Assembly: GCA_025354165.1 (NCBI GenBank)
Contig: JANXNI010000088.1
Coordinates: 22,331 to 86,330 of the forward strand
Origin: Burkholderiales bacterium
GTDB taxonomy: Bacteria; Pseudomonadota; Gammaproteobacteria; Burkholderiales; Casimicrobiaceae
Direction: 5' to 3'
DNA length: 64,000 nucleotides
The notes below the pieces were generated by a model. That model did no database searches. It was not told the origin of the DNA and saw only the letters and a list, made by a program, of their open reading frames with translations. The translations under genes were made by a program, and so were the position numbers. This document shows, piece after piece, positions 1 through 9,499 of this stretch (position 1 is its first letter; each line of letters opens with the position of its first letter).

Positions 1-605
1 ACGCGTACGGCGGTCGCGCGGTCGAGTTGCAGCGGATTATTATTTTTTCTTTTGGCAGGGGAGGCGGTTTCTTGCGGCACTTTCATGGCGAAATAGACGC
101 CGAGCAAAAGCGAAAAAATTCCGGGTACGATGAATGCGGCCCGCCAGCCGACGTGCTTCACCAGTAAGCCGGTCAACAAGGCGGCCACTGCGATACCCAG
201 ATTGCCCGCGAGCCCGTTGACACCGATCACCGCGCCCGCTTTCGGCGCGCCTTGCAACAACATCGGAATGCCTACCGGATGGTAGATGGCAGAGAACGCG
301 CCCATCAGTGTGAGCGCGATTCCGATTTGAAGCGGTGATTGCGTAAACGCCACCAGAATCAGCGACGCGCCCATCCCGAAAAAGAACACCAGCATCATGG
401 CGCGTCGACCCCACAGGTCACCGTAGCGCCCCGCAGGCAGCGACGCGATGCCGAACATCACGAATGCACCGGTCGCGTAGGGCATCAAATCTTCCCAGCG
501 CGCAACGCCAAAATCAAGCGCAATGGCGCTCACGGCAGTCGCAAAAATCAACAGCGCCAGGTGGTCAATGGCGTGGGCGAAATAAAGCAGAAGGCGGGTA
601 GTCAT
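1..605 (-). CDS. MFS transporter, 3' end beyond window
   Basis: This is the N-terminal 201 residues of a major facilitator superfamily permease; the reading frame stays open to the window edge. The start is the ATG at 605, read as MTTRLLLYFAHAIDHLALL. Several hydrophobic helices follow, and the loop after the second has GRYGDLWGRRAMM, matching the MFS motif A (G-x-L-a-D-r-x-G-r). About six membrane helices fit in the visible part, so roughly half the usual length is present. MFS proteins move small solutes using proton gradients across the inner membrane. The substrate cannot be inferred. It is codirectional with the gene ending at 717, separated by a palindromic repeat. Confidence 0.85.
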   Translation of the reverse strand, partial: MTTRLLLYFAHAIDHLALLIFATAVSAIALDFGVARWEDLMPYATGAFVMFGIASLPAGRYGDLWGRRAMMLVFFFGMGASLILVAFTQSPLQIGIALTLMGAFSAIYHPVGIPMLLQGAPKAGAVIGVNGLAGNLGIAVAALLTGLLVKHVGWRAAFIVPGIFSLLLGVYFAMKVPQETASPAKRKNNNPLQLDRATAVR

Positions 606-651
606 GATTAAGCTTATTTCATTAACACTGTTGTTGAGGCGAGTTGATTCA

Positions 652-723
652 TTTGTAGGAGCGGTGCGAGCCGCGAAGCTTGTCTACTTCGCCACTGTTC
701 ACGGCTCGCACCGCTCCTACAAA
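652..723. repeat. REP-like palindrome, copy 1
   Basis: A long imperfect palindrome whose arms read TTTGTAGGAGCGGTGCGAGC and the reverse complement, with CCGCGAAG near the loop. The same core (TGTRGGAGCGG with an inner CCGCGA) recurs at 43730-43792 and 56961-56996. It lies between two minus-strand genes. The stop codon (TAG, 717-719) of the 730-residue protein is inside the right arm. RNA from either strand would fold into a strong hairpin. Confidence 0.8.
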
Positions 724-2909
724 GATGACTGCAACGATTGCAGTCGGTGCTGTAGGGGCCACAGCGCGGGATCAAGCTGCATGGCGAGCATCAGCCGCGC
801 CCGCGCGCCTGCGGGGTTGCCTTGCTGTTGCAATAGTTCTGCCTGCGCCGCGTGGATCGCCCCGATTTGCGGATGCCATGTGGCGAGGCTGTTGATTCCT
901 TGTGCCTGTGCGTCTGGTCCTTGCACGCGCATGCCCAGCCGCGCGATGTAGGCCTGACCGGCGGGCTCGGTTAACGAAATGCCCGAATTCATCAGCGCTT
1001 GTTGCGTCGCGGCGACATCGTCATTCAACAGATGGAGCTCAGCGAGCTCGCGCGAAAATCGGCTGTCATCGTGCCAATCCGTGAGCACGGCAATCGCGGC
1101 ATTCGGGCCATTGACCGAGAGTTGTGCCATTGCCAGCGCACGGCGATTGGGCTCAGTCATGGAGGCTTCCGGTGCAAGTTCGATGACGCGTTGTTGCTGG
1201 TTTTGGCGATGCGCAAGTTCGAGCAATGCATCGCGATCGGTGGCGGTCAAAAGGGGCGAGGCGTTGAGATGGGCTGCTGCCTTGTCAGCAGTCGCCAAAT
1301 CGCCGTCCGCGAGCGCAAGGTGCAACTCGGCCAGTCGCGTCGCGTGTGCGGCTGGGGCGATGCGCTGCATTTGCCGGAGCGCAGCGTGGGCCGCACCGAT
1401 CTCGCGTCGCGCAAGCGTCCGCTGCACCCGCTCGGCATGGCTCTCGAATAGCGCGAGGGCCTGCGTCGACAGATCGGCTTCGGTCTTCGCTTCGACGACT
1501 TGTGTTTCGGCAAGCGACTGGGCGATCTCGCGAAATTTTGGCAGCAACGCCAGGCCTAGGCAGGCGAGCGCTGGGAAGAACAGGGCAACATAAGTGCTGC
1601 CACCACGCGCCGTTACCGCGATTTTTGGCACGGCCAATATGAACAGCGCACCGGCGACGGCCCAGAGCGTCGCGACTGCGGCCCCGCTTGACCAGCGACG
1701 GGTTTGCGCTGGCGACGGCCAGAGCTGATGCATCGCCAGCATGCCAAGCGCCAGACCCGGCAATCCGCCCGCGCTGGAGGCAATATTGGCCAGCGCGCGG
1801 GTCGGGTCTGTTAACGGCGTGAGTAGCGCGGGTGCGGCGACCAAACCCTGTGACACGGCGGCGATAAAGAGCACGGGTACGGCGGCAAGCGCGCCTCCGA
1901 CGGGGATCACAGGAAGCCTGGACGAGGCGGGAAGGAGCGCGAGCACAAGTATCAACGCGGGCACCAGGGCTACCGCGGCGACCAATGGCGACAAAACCAC
2001 ACAAACGCCCGCTGCAACGAGCGCCAGCAACATGCGTTGAAAGAAAGTCAAAGCTACCGTGCGTGGCGGATCGATCAGCAATAGGCCGAGCACCGCCGCA
2101 ATTCCCGCCCCGATGGGGGCCGACCAGCCGGGCCAGCGGTTTGCGAGCACAGTGGCGGCAACGGTGAGCAGCGTGAGGGCAACGGCGGAGCTTTTAAGGG
2201 CAGCCGCGCGATCCAACGGAACGCGCCTGAAAATCAACGCGGTGATTGCAACGCTCGCCATGCAGATCAGCGCGAGCCACAGCGCAAGCGGCAGCAAGCG
2301 ATGAGCCGATTCGTCGGGCGTGATGATGTTGCTGTCGGTGCCAAACCATGCCATCGACAACAAGCTGAGCGCGCCGATGGGGTTGGCGGGCAACAGTTCA
2401 ACTCGTGTTACGACCGCACTTGGCGGCGCATTTCCACCGCCGGCATTTTCAAAACCCAGTGCGATTTGCGTCACATTTTCGCGCCAGCGCGGATGTCCCG
2501 ACAGCACGACGACCGAGATCCGCGGATCAGCGCCAGCGGCCATTGGCGCGCTGGCGGTCGCTGGCCGACTCAGGTTTTGTGTTGACAACCAACCAAGTGC
2601 AAGCTTGACGTTTCCGGTGACATCCTCGGTTGCCATCCTGACCGCCAGCACCTCGCGTGCGGGGATGTTCAAGCCACGTACCTGCGCCGCCGCGGCACCG
2701 CGTGACACGTCAAATTTGATCGGTGCCGACGCGTCCTTGCCCACCATCAGCGCGTTGATGGCGGGCGTGAAGAGGAGCGTTGCGTCCGAGTCTTTACCGC
2801 CGGATCCCAGTGCTCCGAGCAATGCAGTCTGGGCGACCAGCGCGACGAGCGAGACCGCTGCGACAACGCCAACAGCAACCACCGTTATGGCGCGCGGATT
2901 CATCGACAA
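717..2909 (-). CDS. Large membrane protein with C-terminal helical-repeat region, unknown function
   Basis: A 730-residue protein that I do not recognise. It has one N-terminal membrane helix (residues about 8-32), then a predicted periplasmic domain of some 160 residues rich in beta-type sequence. A block of about eight to ten hydrophobic segments follows (about 205-450). The last 270 residues are hydrophilic, Ala/Leu/Gln-rich and helical with TPR-like spacing (for example AHAALRQMQRI, AIHAAQAELLQQQGNPAGA). The layout resembles membrane-anchored TPR proteins that work in envelope assembly, but no catalytic motif is visible. The start is the ATG at 2909. The stop lies inside the REP-like palindrome, so the last residues come from repeat DNA. 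Confidence 0.75.
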   Translation of the reverse strand: MSMNPRAITVVAVGVVAAVSLVALVAQTALLGALGSGGKDSDATLLFTPAINALMVGKDASAPIKFDVSRGAAAAQVRGLNIPAREVLAVRMATEDVTGNVKLALGWLSTQNLSRPATASAPMAAGADPRISVVVLSGHPRWRENVTQIALGFENAGGGNAPPSAVVTRVELLPANPIGALSLLSMAWFGTDSNIITPDESAHRLLPLALWLALICMASVAITALIFRRVPLDRAAALKSSAVALTLLTVAATVLANRWPGWSAPIGAGIAAVLGLLLIDPPRTVALTFFQRMLLALVAAGVCVVLSPLVAAVALVPALILVLALLPASSRLPVIPVGGALAAVPVLFIAAVSQGLVAAPALLTPLTDPTRALANIASSAGGLPGLALGMLAMHQLWPSPAQTRRWSSGAAVATLWAVAGALFILAVPKIAVTARGGSTYVALFFPALACLGLALLPKFREIAQSLAETQVVEAKTEADLSTQALALFESHAERVQRTLARREIGAAHAALRQMQRIAPAAHATRLAELHLALADGDLATADKAAAHLNASPLLTATDRDALLELAHRQNQQQRVIELAPEASMTEPNRRALAMAQLSVNGPNAAIAVLTDWHDDSRFSRELAELHLLNDDVAATQQALMNSGISLTEPAGQAYIARLGMRVQGPDAQAQGINSLATWHPQIGAIHAAQAELLQQQGNPAGARARLMLAMQLDPALWPLQHRLQSLQSSL

Positions 2910-3018
2910 GCGCTTCGCGAGATAAGGGTCGAGCTCAACTGGGCCGTGTCATCGATAATCATGCAGGGGCGTAAATTCAATAGGCAGCCCTAATTTTCGC
3001 ATTACCGGTGACCTACTT

Positions 3019-4323
3019 GTGCATACAGACCCCGATGACGACTATCCCCGCGAACCCAGCCGCCGCCGTGCATTGCAGGCCGCAGCCAGCTTCGGAGCGC
3101 TGCCATTGGCGGTTGCGATTCCTGTGGTTCATGCGGCGGCGCTGGCCTTTGCGCCCGCCTGCTTCGATGTTCAGGAAGATCGCGCGCTGATCTGGCTGTG
3201 TGCCAACGAGGCCGTGAAGCTGCATGTGCGCTGGGGTGTCGCGCCCGACGCCCTCATGCACAAGAGCGTCGAGCGCGCCGTCGACGCCGCCAGCGATTTC
3301 ACGAGCCATGTGTCACTCACCGGATTGCCGCAGGCAGCGACCGTGCACTACCGCGTGTTTGCGGGCGATACGGCGGCGTCCGAATTGTGTCGTTTCAACA
3401 CGCCCCGGAAAGCCGGGCAAAGTTTTTCCATCGCGTTTTCCGGTGACATGCAGGAAACGTACAAACCGTTTCGCATATTCGACGTGATGGAGGCCGCGAA
3501 GCCGGACTTTTTTGTGCATTTGGGCGATACGGTTTATGCCGATTCACCGAAGCGCGATTTCTCGCCCACCACGCGGCACTACCGCATGAAGCACGCCCGG
3601 ATTCGCGCGGATCGTCCGCTCCAGGCGTTTATGTCTCAACGTGCAAATTTCGCGATCTGGGACGATCATGAAATCGAAAATGACGCACATGGCGGGTTGC
3701 CGCAATTGCCGATTGCGGAGGCCGTTTTCCGCGAGTATTGGCCGTGCGCAAGCGTTGAAGCGGCGGGGCTCTATCGAATGACGTCGCTCTCGCCAGCGGT
3801 CGACCTCATCATTGTCGACACGCGGCGCTTTCGCAGCGTGCAGGCGATGGTCGACGGTCCGGAAAAAACGATGCTCGGTACGCAGCAAAAGAAGTGGTTT
3901 CTGGATACGCTCAAGCGCTCAAAAGCCACCTTCAAAATCGTTGCAACCTCCGTGCCGTTCCACGGTGGTAGCCAGGATGCGTGGGGAAATTACAAAACAG
4001 AGCGTGAGGAGATTGTTGATTTCCTGAAGCGCGAAAAAATCAGCAATGTCGTGATGATTTCTGCCGATTATCACTTTGCCCGCGACTGGAGCAACAAGCG
4101 CACCGGCATTCACGAATTCATGGCCGGGCCGCTCGCGACATTTCTTACCTTTGAACGGAACCCGGAAGCCCGCGCTCGTCATAGCAAAGGCCCGCATTTC
4201 GCGTTCGGAGACGACTTCAATTTCGGGCTGCTGGCCTATGACGCAGCGAACAATAGCTTGCGCGTCAGCTATCAGGATAGCCAGAGTAAGACGCTGTTTG
4301 AGACTGTAATTTTCCCGGCGTAA
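3019..4323 (+). CDS. PhoD-type alkaline phosphatase, Tat-exported
   Basis: A 434-residue metallophosphoesterase of the PhoD family, which hydrolyses phosphomono- and diesters outside the cytoplasm using Fe/Ca. The GTG start at 3019 is chosen because it precedes a twin-arginine signal (SRRRALQ, then a hydrophobic stretch to VVHA). An N-terminal beta domain follows. The catalytic domain shows FSGDMQ, HLGDTVYAD, WDDHEIEND and MISADYH, which carry the Asp/His metal ligands of the family. It stands alone; the next downstream feature is a palindromic element and then a convergent gene. PhoD genes are often phosphate-regulated, but I saw no clear PHO box. Confidence 0.9.
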   Translation: MHTDPDDDYPREPSRRRALQAAASFGALPLAVAIPVVHAAALAFAPACFDVQEDRALIWLCANEAVKLHVRWGVAPDALMHKSVERAVDAASDFTSHVSLTGLPQAATVHYRVFAGDTAASELCRFNTPRKAGQSFSIAFSGDMQETYKPFRIFDVMEAAKPDFFVHLGDTVYADSPKRDFSPTTRHYRMKHARIRADRPLQAFMSQRANFAIWDDHEIENDAHGGLPQLPIAEAVFREYWPCASVEAAGLYRMTSLSPAVDLIIVDTRRFRSVQAMVDGPEKTMLGTQQKKWFLDTLKRSKATFKIVATSVPFHGGSQDAWGNYKTEREEIVDFLKREKISNVVMISADYHFARDWSNKRTGIHEFMAGPLATFLTFERNPEARARHSKGPHFAFGDDFNFGLLAYDAANNSLRVSYQDSQSKTLFETVIFPA

Positions 4324-4344
4324 TTGGCGCTGCGATCGCGGTAT

Positions 4345-4458
4345 AGCTTTTTCGCAGAAGCCATACTAAGCTGGGGCTAGCGCAAATTTACGAAGCAAGT
4401 CGACTTACATGATTTTACGTGGCTAGCCCAGGATAATCGGTGATTTCGCGGAAAAGCT
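4345..4458. repeat. 114-bp dyad element, copy A
   Basis: One of seven full-size copies of a dispersed element in this window. Ends are AGCTTTTTCGC and GCGGAAAAGCT. The inner inverted pair is GGGGCTAGC and GCTAGCCC, and the centre is AGTCGACTT. The copy fills the gap between the convergent phoD-like and phasin genes, 21 bp after one stop and 57 bp from the other. Either strand folds into a long interrupted hairpin. It could act as a bidirectional terminator, but that is inference. Confidence 0.85.
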
Positions 4459-4515
4459 GAGTAAGTTTTAACCTGTCAATTCAGACGCGCAAAGCGTGGC
4501 GTCTGCGGCATGGCG

Positions 4516-4929
4516 CTACGCGCGAATCTTGGTGCGCGAAAGCCGCTTTGCGTTGGCCACGGCGCGCTGATGAACAGGGGCCATGCCTTTGCCGAGCACG
4601 CCCAGCGCTGCGTTTTGCATCTGCGCAGTCATGTGGCCCATTGATAGCTTTTCAGTCATCGAAGGTGACCAGAATGCACGAAAAAAAGACATTGATAATG
4701 CCTGATTCGCGCGCATGGTTTGCACCGTCATCGCCTGCCATGATTCGAGGAAGGCCGCTGATTTCTCGCTGCTCATCAGGTCGAATTCTTTGCGATCCCG
4801 TTCGGACAATGTGTGGCCGGCGAGCGCCATGCGCGTCAAGCGATGCGCCATGACTTGCGGCACCGCCACCGTTAGTTCAGCAGTTTGCGCGGCGAGCAAT
4901 TTGCTGCTGCGAGTGTGTCGATAAAACAT
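4516..4929 (-). CDS. Polyhydroxyalkanoate granule-associated phasin
   Basis: A 137-residue, Ala-, Ser- and Met-rich, mostly helical protein that resembles the short phasins of beta-proteobacteria. Recognisable blocks are AHRLTRMALAGHTLSERDRKEF, EKSAAFLESWQAM and a basic C-terminus with LGVLGKGMAPVHQRAVANAK. Phasins coat polyhydroxyalkanoate storage granules and control their size and number. The frame is open further upstream to 5139, but the ATG at 4929 (MFYRHTRSSK) matches the family start and avoids non-homologous residues. The ribosome-binding site is weak. No pha biosynthesis gene is in the window. Confidence 0.7.
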   Translation of the reverse strand: MFYRHTRSSKLLAAQTAELTVAVPQVMAHRLTRMALAGHTLSERDRKEFDLMSSEKSAAFLESWQAMTVQTMRANQALSMSFFRAFWSPSMTEKLSMGHMTAQMQNAALGVLGKGMAPVHQRAVANAKRLSRTKIRA

Positions 4930-5116
4930 TGCGAATCCAGTTGCAGGAGGAGGGCGGGCCGCATCATACGTGCGGCTACTTGGCTGTTGTAAGCAAAGCA
5001 TAGGCCAACGCGACGTGGGTGACTGTAGGACGGACGCCCGACCCGTGATTCGCCGAGTGACGCACGCACAAGAGATGGCGGAACCGGTTTGCGTTCCGCC
5101 GGACATAACGTTCGCG

Positions 5117-7420
5117 TCAGAAGCCGATACTCCGCGCAAACTTCACATCCGGCTTCACCTTGTGCTCCTGTTCTAACTGCGCAAGAAATTCTTCCGGCGT
5201 CATCGTTTCGTCGAGCAAAGTGATCTGACGCTTCACCGCCGCGAAATCACCCGGCGTCAGAATTTGCAGCTTGTTCAGCCGCTCGCAGAATCCTCCAGTC
5301 AGGTTGGCCGTGTTGCCTTCCAGCGCTTCCGTCACAAACATCTTTTCACGTTGCTCACGTGTGAGTGGTTTGAACTGAATTTTGAACGTGAAGCGCCGCA
5401 GAGCCGCCTCGTCGATGCGGTCAAACAGGTTAGTCGTGCAGATAAAAACGCCCTTGAATCGTTCCATCCCTTGCAGCATTTCGTTGACTTCGGTGACCTC
5501 GTAGCTGCGTTGCGCCAGCGCACGGTTTTGCAGGAACGAGTCGGCTTCGTCGAGCAGCAATACGGCTTTTTCCTGCTCGGCTTCCTTGAACATGGCGGCC
5601 ATGTTTTGCTCGGTTTCACCGACGTATTTACTCATCAAATCACTCGCTTTTTTGATGATAAGCGGACGTTCGATGGATTTGGCGATGTGCTCGCCGAGCG
5701 CAGTTTTTCCGGTGCCGGGCAGACCAAAGAAACACAGCGATCCATTGCCTTTGTTTTTGAGCGCCGCGACGATTTTTTCAACGGGATGACGGGTTTCGAT
5801 ATTCAAAAGCGACAAGTCGTACGTCGTCACCAGCGGACGATATTGCGATTTGTCGGCTTCTTCTTTGTTACCGAGTGCTTCATCGCTGCGATCAAGCTGC
5901 TTGAGCATCAACGCTTCAACGCTCGCTTCGATGTCGCCTTCAACGCGACCGTGGGTGAGCTGCGCAAAGCGAGCGGCTGCGTGAATTTGCGCGGGCGTCA
6001 GCGTGCGACGCGCCGCGAGCTTTTCGACGAATTCGTCGCTCACGTCGAGCCCTGCGAGATGCTTTTTAGTGATGTTCGCACGCACATTCTGCGGCGGATT
6101 TTTCAGTTCGAGATGGAACTGAAAACGACGGCGATACGCCGGATCAATCTGGCTGATCGAGTTTGAGATCCAGATGGTCGGCACAGGGTTATTTTCCAGC
6201 GTTTGATTGACCCAGGCTTTGCCGTTCACGCTGCCGCGATGCTGCTCATCGGAGAGGAACATATTGAGCATTTCCGATGGATTGCTCGGAAACACGTCTT
6301 CCACTTCATCGAACAAAAGGGCGGTTTTGTCGCGCCCTTTCAGGAACGATTGCGACACTTGCAGGGAACGATACCGCTCTTTTCCGGACAGACTTTGGCC
6401 ATCGCGATCAAAGCATTCCACTTCGTAGAGTTCAGCCCCTGAAAGCGCCGTGATGACTTTCGCGAATTCAGTTTTTCCTGTGCCCGGCGCGCCATAAATC
6501 AGGACGTTCACGCCCTTTTCTTTGCGCTCGGTCGCGCTCTTTAGCAGCGCAGCAAGGTAGCGGGCATCCGCTTCGACATGCGGGTAGTCGCTGATCGTGA
6601 GTTCGGACGCTTTGGCTGGTTTGGTGAACGCGGCCATCATCTCGCTCTCGGACCCGTAAGCTTCCAGCAGGATTGGCAAAAGACGATCCGACAGGCGCAT
6701 CAAATCGCCCAGATCGGTGATGTTGTGCTCGGCAATTGGTGTATCGATCAGCGCGAGCGATTCGAGGCGTCCGCCGGGCTTCAACGCCACGGCAATGTCG
6801 TTCGGCGATACCTTCGCGACTTCACCCAGCATCGCGTGCGCTTCGCCTGCGCTGGCAGCTTTGCAATCGACCAGCACCGGGCGCAAGTCACGCGTGCATT
6901 TGGCGAGCGCGGCGCATTGGATCAACGTACGTTCTGCAGCGGTGAGGGAGAGCACTTTCGCCAGCATGCCGATGTTTTCACTCATGCGCACGGGCGTGTC
7001 GCGTGTCAGTTTTTCAAGCGAGTCAACGGTGCCCTGAAATAGCGCGAGCAAATCCTTGGCGTTCTGCTTGCAGAATTCGTCGAGATAGTAGAAAAGCGTG
7101 GTGTCGTCGTAAGTGCCATTCCACACGCCGTGGCGCGCGATGAATTCGTCCGGCGCGAGCTTGCCAACGCCCGCCCACGCTGGCATTTCGGCGCATCGAT
7201 GACTGAGGAAATGCTGTACTTTTTGCGCGATGGAAACAGGCCAGACGAGATGTCGTGCGGAGAGTGTCATCACGTCGTTGATGTCGCGGCGCAGATTGAA
7301 TTTCGGGCCGAGCGACAGAATGAGTTTGAGTGCAAACAATGAAGACAATCGGTCAATCGGCGCGGCGAGACGCGAGTGCGGCGACGAAATCATCAGGGCG
7401 CTATCGATCAGGTCAGACAT
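5117..7420 (-). CDS. Tandem AAA+ ATPase
   Basis: A 767-residue cytoplasmic protein with two AAA+ modules after a helical N-terminal region of about 300 residues. Module one has Walker A GAPGTGKT (about 310-317) and Walker B ALLFDE (about 367-372). Module two has GLPGTGKT (about 566-573) and AVLLLDE (about 619-625). Both have arginine-finger-like sequences (AYRRRFQF; ALRRFTFK). The start at 7420 is preceded by a good Shine-Dalgarno (AGGGGAA); in-frame codons further upstream to 7498 overlap the promoter side of the divergent gene. Two-module AAA proteins remodel or unfold protein complexes; the client is unknown. It is transcribed alone. Confidence 0.85.
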   Translation of the reverse strand: MSDLIDSALMISSPHSRLAAPIDRLSSLFALKLILSLGPKFNLRRDINDVMTLSARHLVWPVSIAQKVQHFLSHRCAEMPAWAGVGKLAPDEFIARHGVWNGTYDDTTLFYYLDEFCKQNAKDLLALFQGTVDSLEKLTRDTPVRMSENIGMLAKVLSLTAAERTLIQCAALAKCTRDLRPVLVDCKAASAGEAHAMLGEVAKVSPNDIAVALKPGGRLESLALIDTPIAEHNITDLGDLMRLSDRLLPILLEAYGSESEMMAAFTKPAKASELTISDYPHVEADARYLAALLKSATERKEKGVNVLIYGAPGTGKTEFAKVITALSGAELYEVECFDRDGQSLSGKERYRSLQVSQSFLKGRDKTALLFDEVEDVFPSNPSEMLNMFLSDEQHRGSVNGKAWVNQTLENNPVPTIWISNSISQIDPAYRRRFQFHLELKNPPQNVRANITKKHLAGLDVSDEFVEKLAARRTLTPAQIHAAARFAQLTHGRVEGDIEASVEALMLKQLDRSDEALGNKEEADKSQYRPLVTTYDLSLLNIETRHPVEKIVAALKNKGNGSLCFFGLPGTGKTALGEHIAKSIERPLIIKKASDLMSKYVGETEQNMAAMFKEAEQEKAVLLLDEADSFLQNRALAQRSYEVTEVNEMLQGMERFKGVFICTTNLFDRIDEAALRRFTFKIQFKPLTREQREKMFVTEALEGNTANLTGGFCERLNKLQILTPGDFAAVKRQITLLDETMTPEEFLAQLEQEHKVKPDVKFARSIGF

Positions 7421-7554
7421 GGAATTCCCCTCGCGATGGGCACGTGAGCGCGGGCCGCGCTTTCGTCCACTTCGGCGACACTGTAACGCAGCGGTCACGG
7501 CTTCGGTGGACAGCAGCGCTTACAATCCGCCCGCAGAATAAAAACACCCTCTTT

Positions 7555-8520
7555 ATGCAACGCTTTGCCTCGCTCGTCTTCGCCCTTTCTACCGTTTTTT
7601 CCTCTTCTCAGGCGCTGGCGGAATATCCTGATCGCCCGATCAAATTGATCGTCCCGTTCGCGGCGGGCGCAGGCACCGATGCGGTCGCCCGTTTCATGGC
7701 GCAAAAACTGGAAGAACAGTTGAAGCAATCCGTTGTCGTGGAAAACCGCGTTGGCGCCAGCGGAGCTATCGGGACGCAGGCGGTCGCCAACGCCGCACCG
7801 GATGGGTACACGCTTCTTTTTGTGGCTTCTCCGTTTACCACGGTTGCCGCAGCCACGCCAGCCACCGCGAACTACGACCCGATCAAACAATTTGTACCCA
7901 TCGCGCTGATCGCAGCTGGCCCGCTGATCTGGATCGCCAACGCGCAGGCACCGTTCACCAGCATGCGCGAAATGATCGCCTACGCCAGGGCCAATCCCGG
8001 CAAGCTGGCCTACGGTAGCGCCGGTGCCGGTGGTGTGAATCATCTGGCGCTAGAACTGTTCAAGCTCAAAACCGGCACTGACATCCTGCACGTTCCGTAC
8101 AAAGGCATTGCGCCTGCGACGGTCGATTTGCTGGGCGGCTCGATCATGACGTTGACCGGTACGATCCCGGCGGTACTGCCCTTTGTCAAATCGGGTAAGG
8201 CGCGCGCATTGGCTGTTACTGGGGACAAGCGCTCGCAGCTGATGCCGGACGTGCCGACGATGAAAGAAGCCGGTGCGAATGGCACTGAGGTTTATAACTA
8301 TTGGGGACTGGTTGCGCCGGTCGGTACTACGACGGCAATCGTGCAGCGGCTGAATTCGGAAGTGCAAAAAATTCTTGCACAGAAGGATGTTCAGGAGCGC
8401 CTCGCATCCGACGGCGTGGACTTAACACCCGGCGGACCTGAACGTTTGGCCGCGTTCATCGCGAACGACTACAACGGCTGGAAGAGGCTTGTTGCAGACG
8501 CAAAATTGAAACTGGAATAG
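7555..8520 (+). CDS. Bug-family tripartite tricarboxylate transporter receptor
   Basis: A 321-residue periplasmic solute-binding protein. It begins with a signal peptide (MQRFASLVFALSTVFSSSQA, cleavage after ALA). The mature start YPDRPIKLIVPFAAGAGTD and later VPYKGIAPATVDLLGG are typical of the TctC/Bug family. These proteins bind carboxylates or other small anions for TctAB-type transport. No TctA or TctB membrane subunit lies nearby, so this is one of the orphan receptors that betaproteobacteria carry in large numbers. The ATG at 7555 is chosen over an in-frame upstream start because it gives the signal peptide. Confidence 0.9.
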   Translation: MQRFASLVFALSTVFSSSQALAEYPDRPIKLIVPFAAGAGTDAVARFMAQKLEEQLKQSVVVENRVGASGAIGTQAVANAAPDGYTLLFVASPFTTVAAATPATANYDPIKQFVPIALIAAGPLIWIANAQAPFTSMREMIAYARANPGKLAYGSAGAGGVNHLALELFKLKTGTDILHVPYKGIAPATVDLLGGSIMTLTGTIPAVLPFVKSGKARALAVTGDKRSQLMPDVPTMKEAGANGTEVYNYWGLVAPVGTTTAIVQRLNSEVQKILAQKDVQERLASDGVDLTPGGPERLAAFIANDYNGWKRLVADAKLKLE

Positions 8521-8554
8521 GCGCGCTTTTAGCGCGTATCTCAGCAGCGGCGGA

Positions 8555-8632
8555 TAGGGTGCGCATCAGAATGCGCACAACCTTCGCATGCTTCACGAAC
8601 TGGAAATTTACAATCTCTGGTGCATACTCTGA
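8555..8632. repeat. TAGGGTGCGCAT repeat, copy 1
   Basis: A degenerate copy of a repeat that recurs at 31670-31761. Shared blocks are TAGGGTGCGCATCA, AATGCGC and TGGAAATT. Here the right arm has decayed to GGTGCATACTCT. It lies between the Bug gene and a convergent DUF2237 gene, just after a GCGCG-TTTTA-CGCG-like short hairpin. Confidence 0.55.
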
Positions 8633-8648
8633 GGCGGGCCGACAGCGA

Positions 8649-9026
8649 TTACATCAATGCGTTCAGCGCGTGTTCTTTCAGCGCCACCAGCGGAATGATG
8701 TCCAGCGCTTTCTCATGGGTCGCGTCAAGCGCAACCTGCGGGGCACAGCCGACGCCATAAGCCTCTAGCCAACGCGCAGCGCACAAACACCAGCGGTCAC
8801 CGGGCTGTAACCCTGGAAATCCCCACATCGGGGCAGGCGTTGATAAATCATTGCCGCGTGATTTGCTGAAGGCGAGAAATTCTGCGGTCATGATGGCACA
8901 GACGGTGTGCGATCCGGTGTCATGTGGGCCGGTTTCGCAACAGCCTGTGCGCATGAAGCCGGTGACAGGATCGTGACTGCAATCCTGAATCGGCGATCCT
9001 AGTACGTTTAAACCACGAAAAGACAT
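8649..9026 (-). CDS. DUF2237 family protein
   Basis: A 125-residue protein of the DUF2237 family, function unknown. The family signature is visible: NVLGSPIQDCS near the N-terminus, a run GCCETGPHDTGSHTVCAIMT, SKSRGNDLSTP, and PGDRWCLCAARW. Several conserved Cys and His residues suggest metal or cofactor binding, but this is not established. The ATG at 9026 fits the family start (MSFRGLNVLG). It is a single gene, convergent with the Bug receptor. Confidence 0.85.
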   Translation of the reverse strand: MSFRGLNVLGSPIQDCSHDPVTGFMRTGCCETGPHDTGSHTVCAIMTAEFLAFSKSRGNDLSTPAPMWGFPGLQPGDRWCLCAARWLEAYGVGCAPQVALDATHEKALDIIPLVALKEHALNALM

Positions 9027-9120
9027 TCGCGAACACCTGTGAAAACAACGTGTGGGCGATTGTAGGGCGCAGCACCAAAGTGACTGCGCCGATCAGAGAT
9101 GAATCGCGTCTAGCGACGCT

Positions 9121-9393
9121 CTACATTGCTGAATTGGGGTCAGCACGACGGGTAGACTGTTTGTCCTGCGTTGCAGGCGCTTTTATCGATGCGGTTTGCA
9201 TGGTGTCGCTGGTTTTCATGGTGCGCGCATCAGCTTTTGCTGCGGCAGTCATCAACGGGTTAGCAGTGACCGAGCTTGACAATCCAAAGTTGTCTTCGTG
9301 CGGTACGTACGTAGCCGCAAATGCGGTAGTGACGCCGAATGCAGACAGCGCAACAGTGGCGGCGATAGTTGAGAAGCGGATAGTTGATTTCAT
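9121..9393 (-). CDS. Small exported protein, unknown
   Basis: A 90-residue protein with a clear signal peptide (MKSTIRFSTIAATVALSAFG, cleaved after TAFA) and a short polar mature part of about 65 residues without Cys. I do not recognise a family; the size and composition resemble DUF4148-type small periplasmic proteins of Burkholderiales, but the diagnostic motif is not obvious. The start at 9393 has GGAG eight bases upstream. A further in-frame start at 9489 would add residues ahead of the signal peptide and is unlikely. Confidence 0.6.
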   Translation of the reverse strand: MKSTIRFSTIAATVALSAFGVTTAFAATYVPHEDNFGLSSSVTANPLMTAAAKADARTMKTSDTMQTASIKAPATQDKQSTRRADPNSAM

Positions 9394-9499
9394 AGATAAC
9401 TCCAGGAGGATTAATGAGTGGCATCTACTTGTCGTGATGCTCGTGACAAACCTTACGCAGATAGTGCGCAATTTGGTTTTTGTCAGCACACTCTAATAA

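Noticed and set aside
652..723. CRISPR-like interpretation of palindromic repeats
   Set aside because: Copies are kilobases apart with no regular spacers and no cas genes.
339..951. Overlapping plus-strand frames opposite the MFS and 730-residue genes
   Set aside because: They are antisense shadows; one crosses the REP-like palindrome and none has family features.
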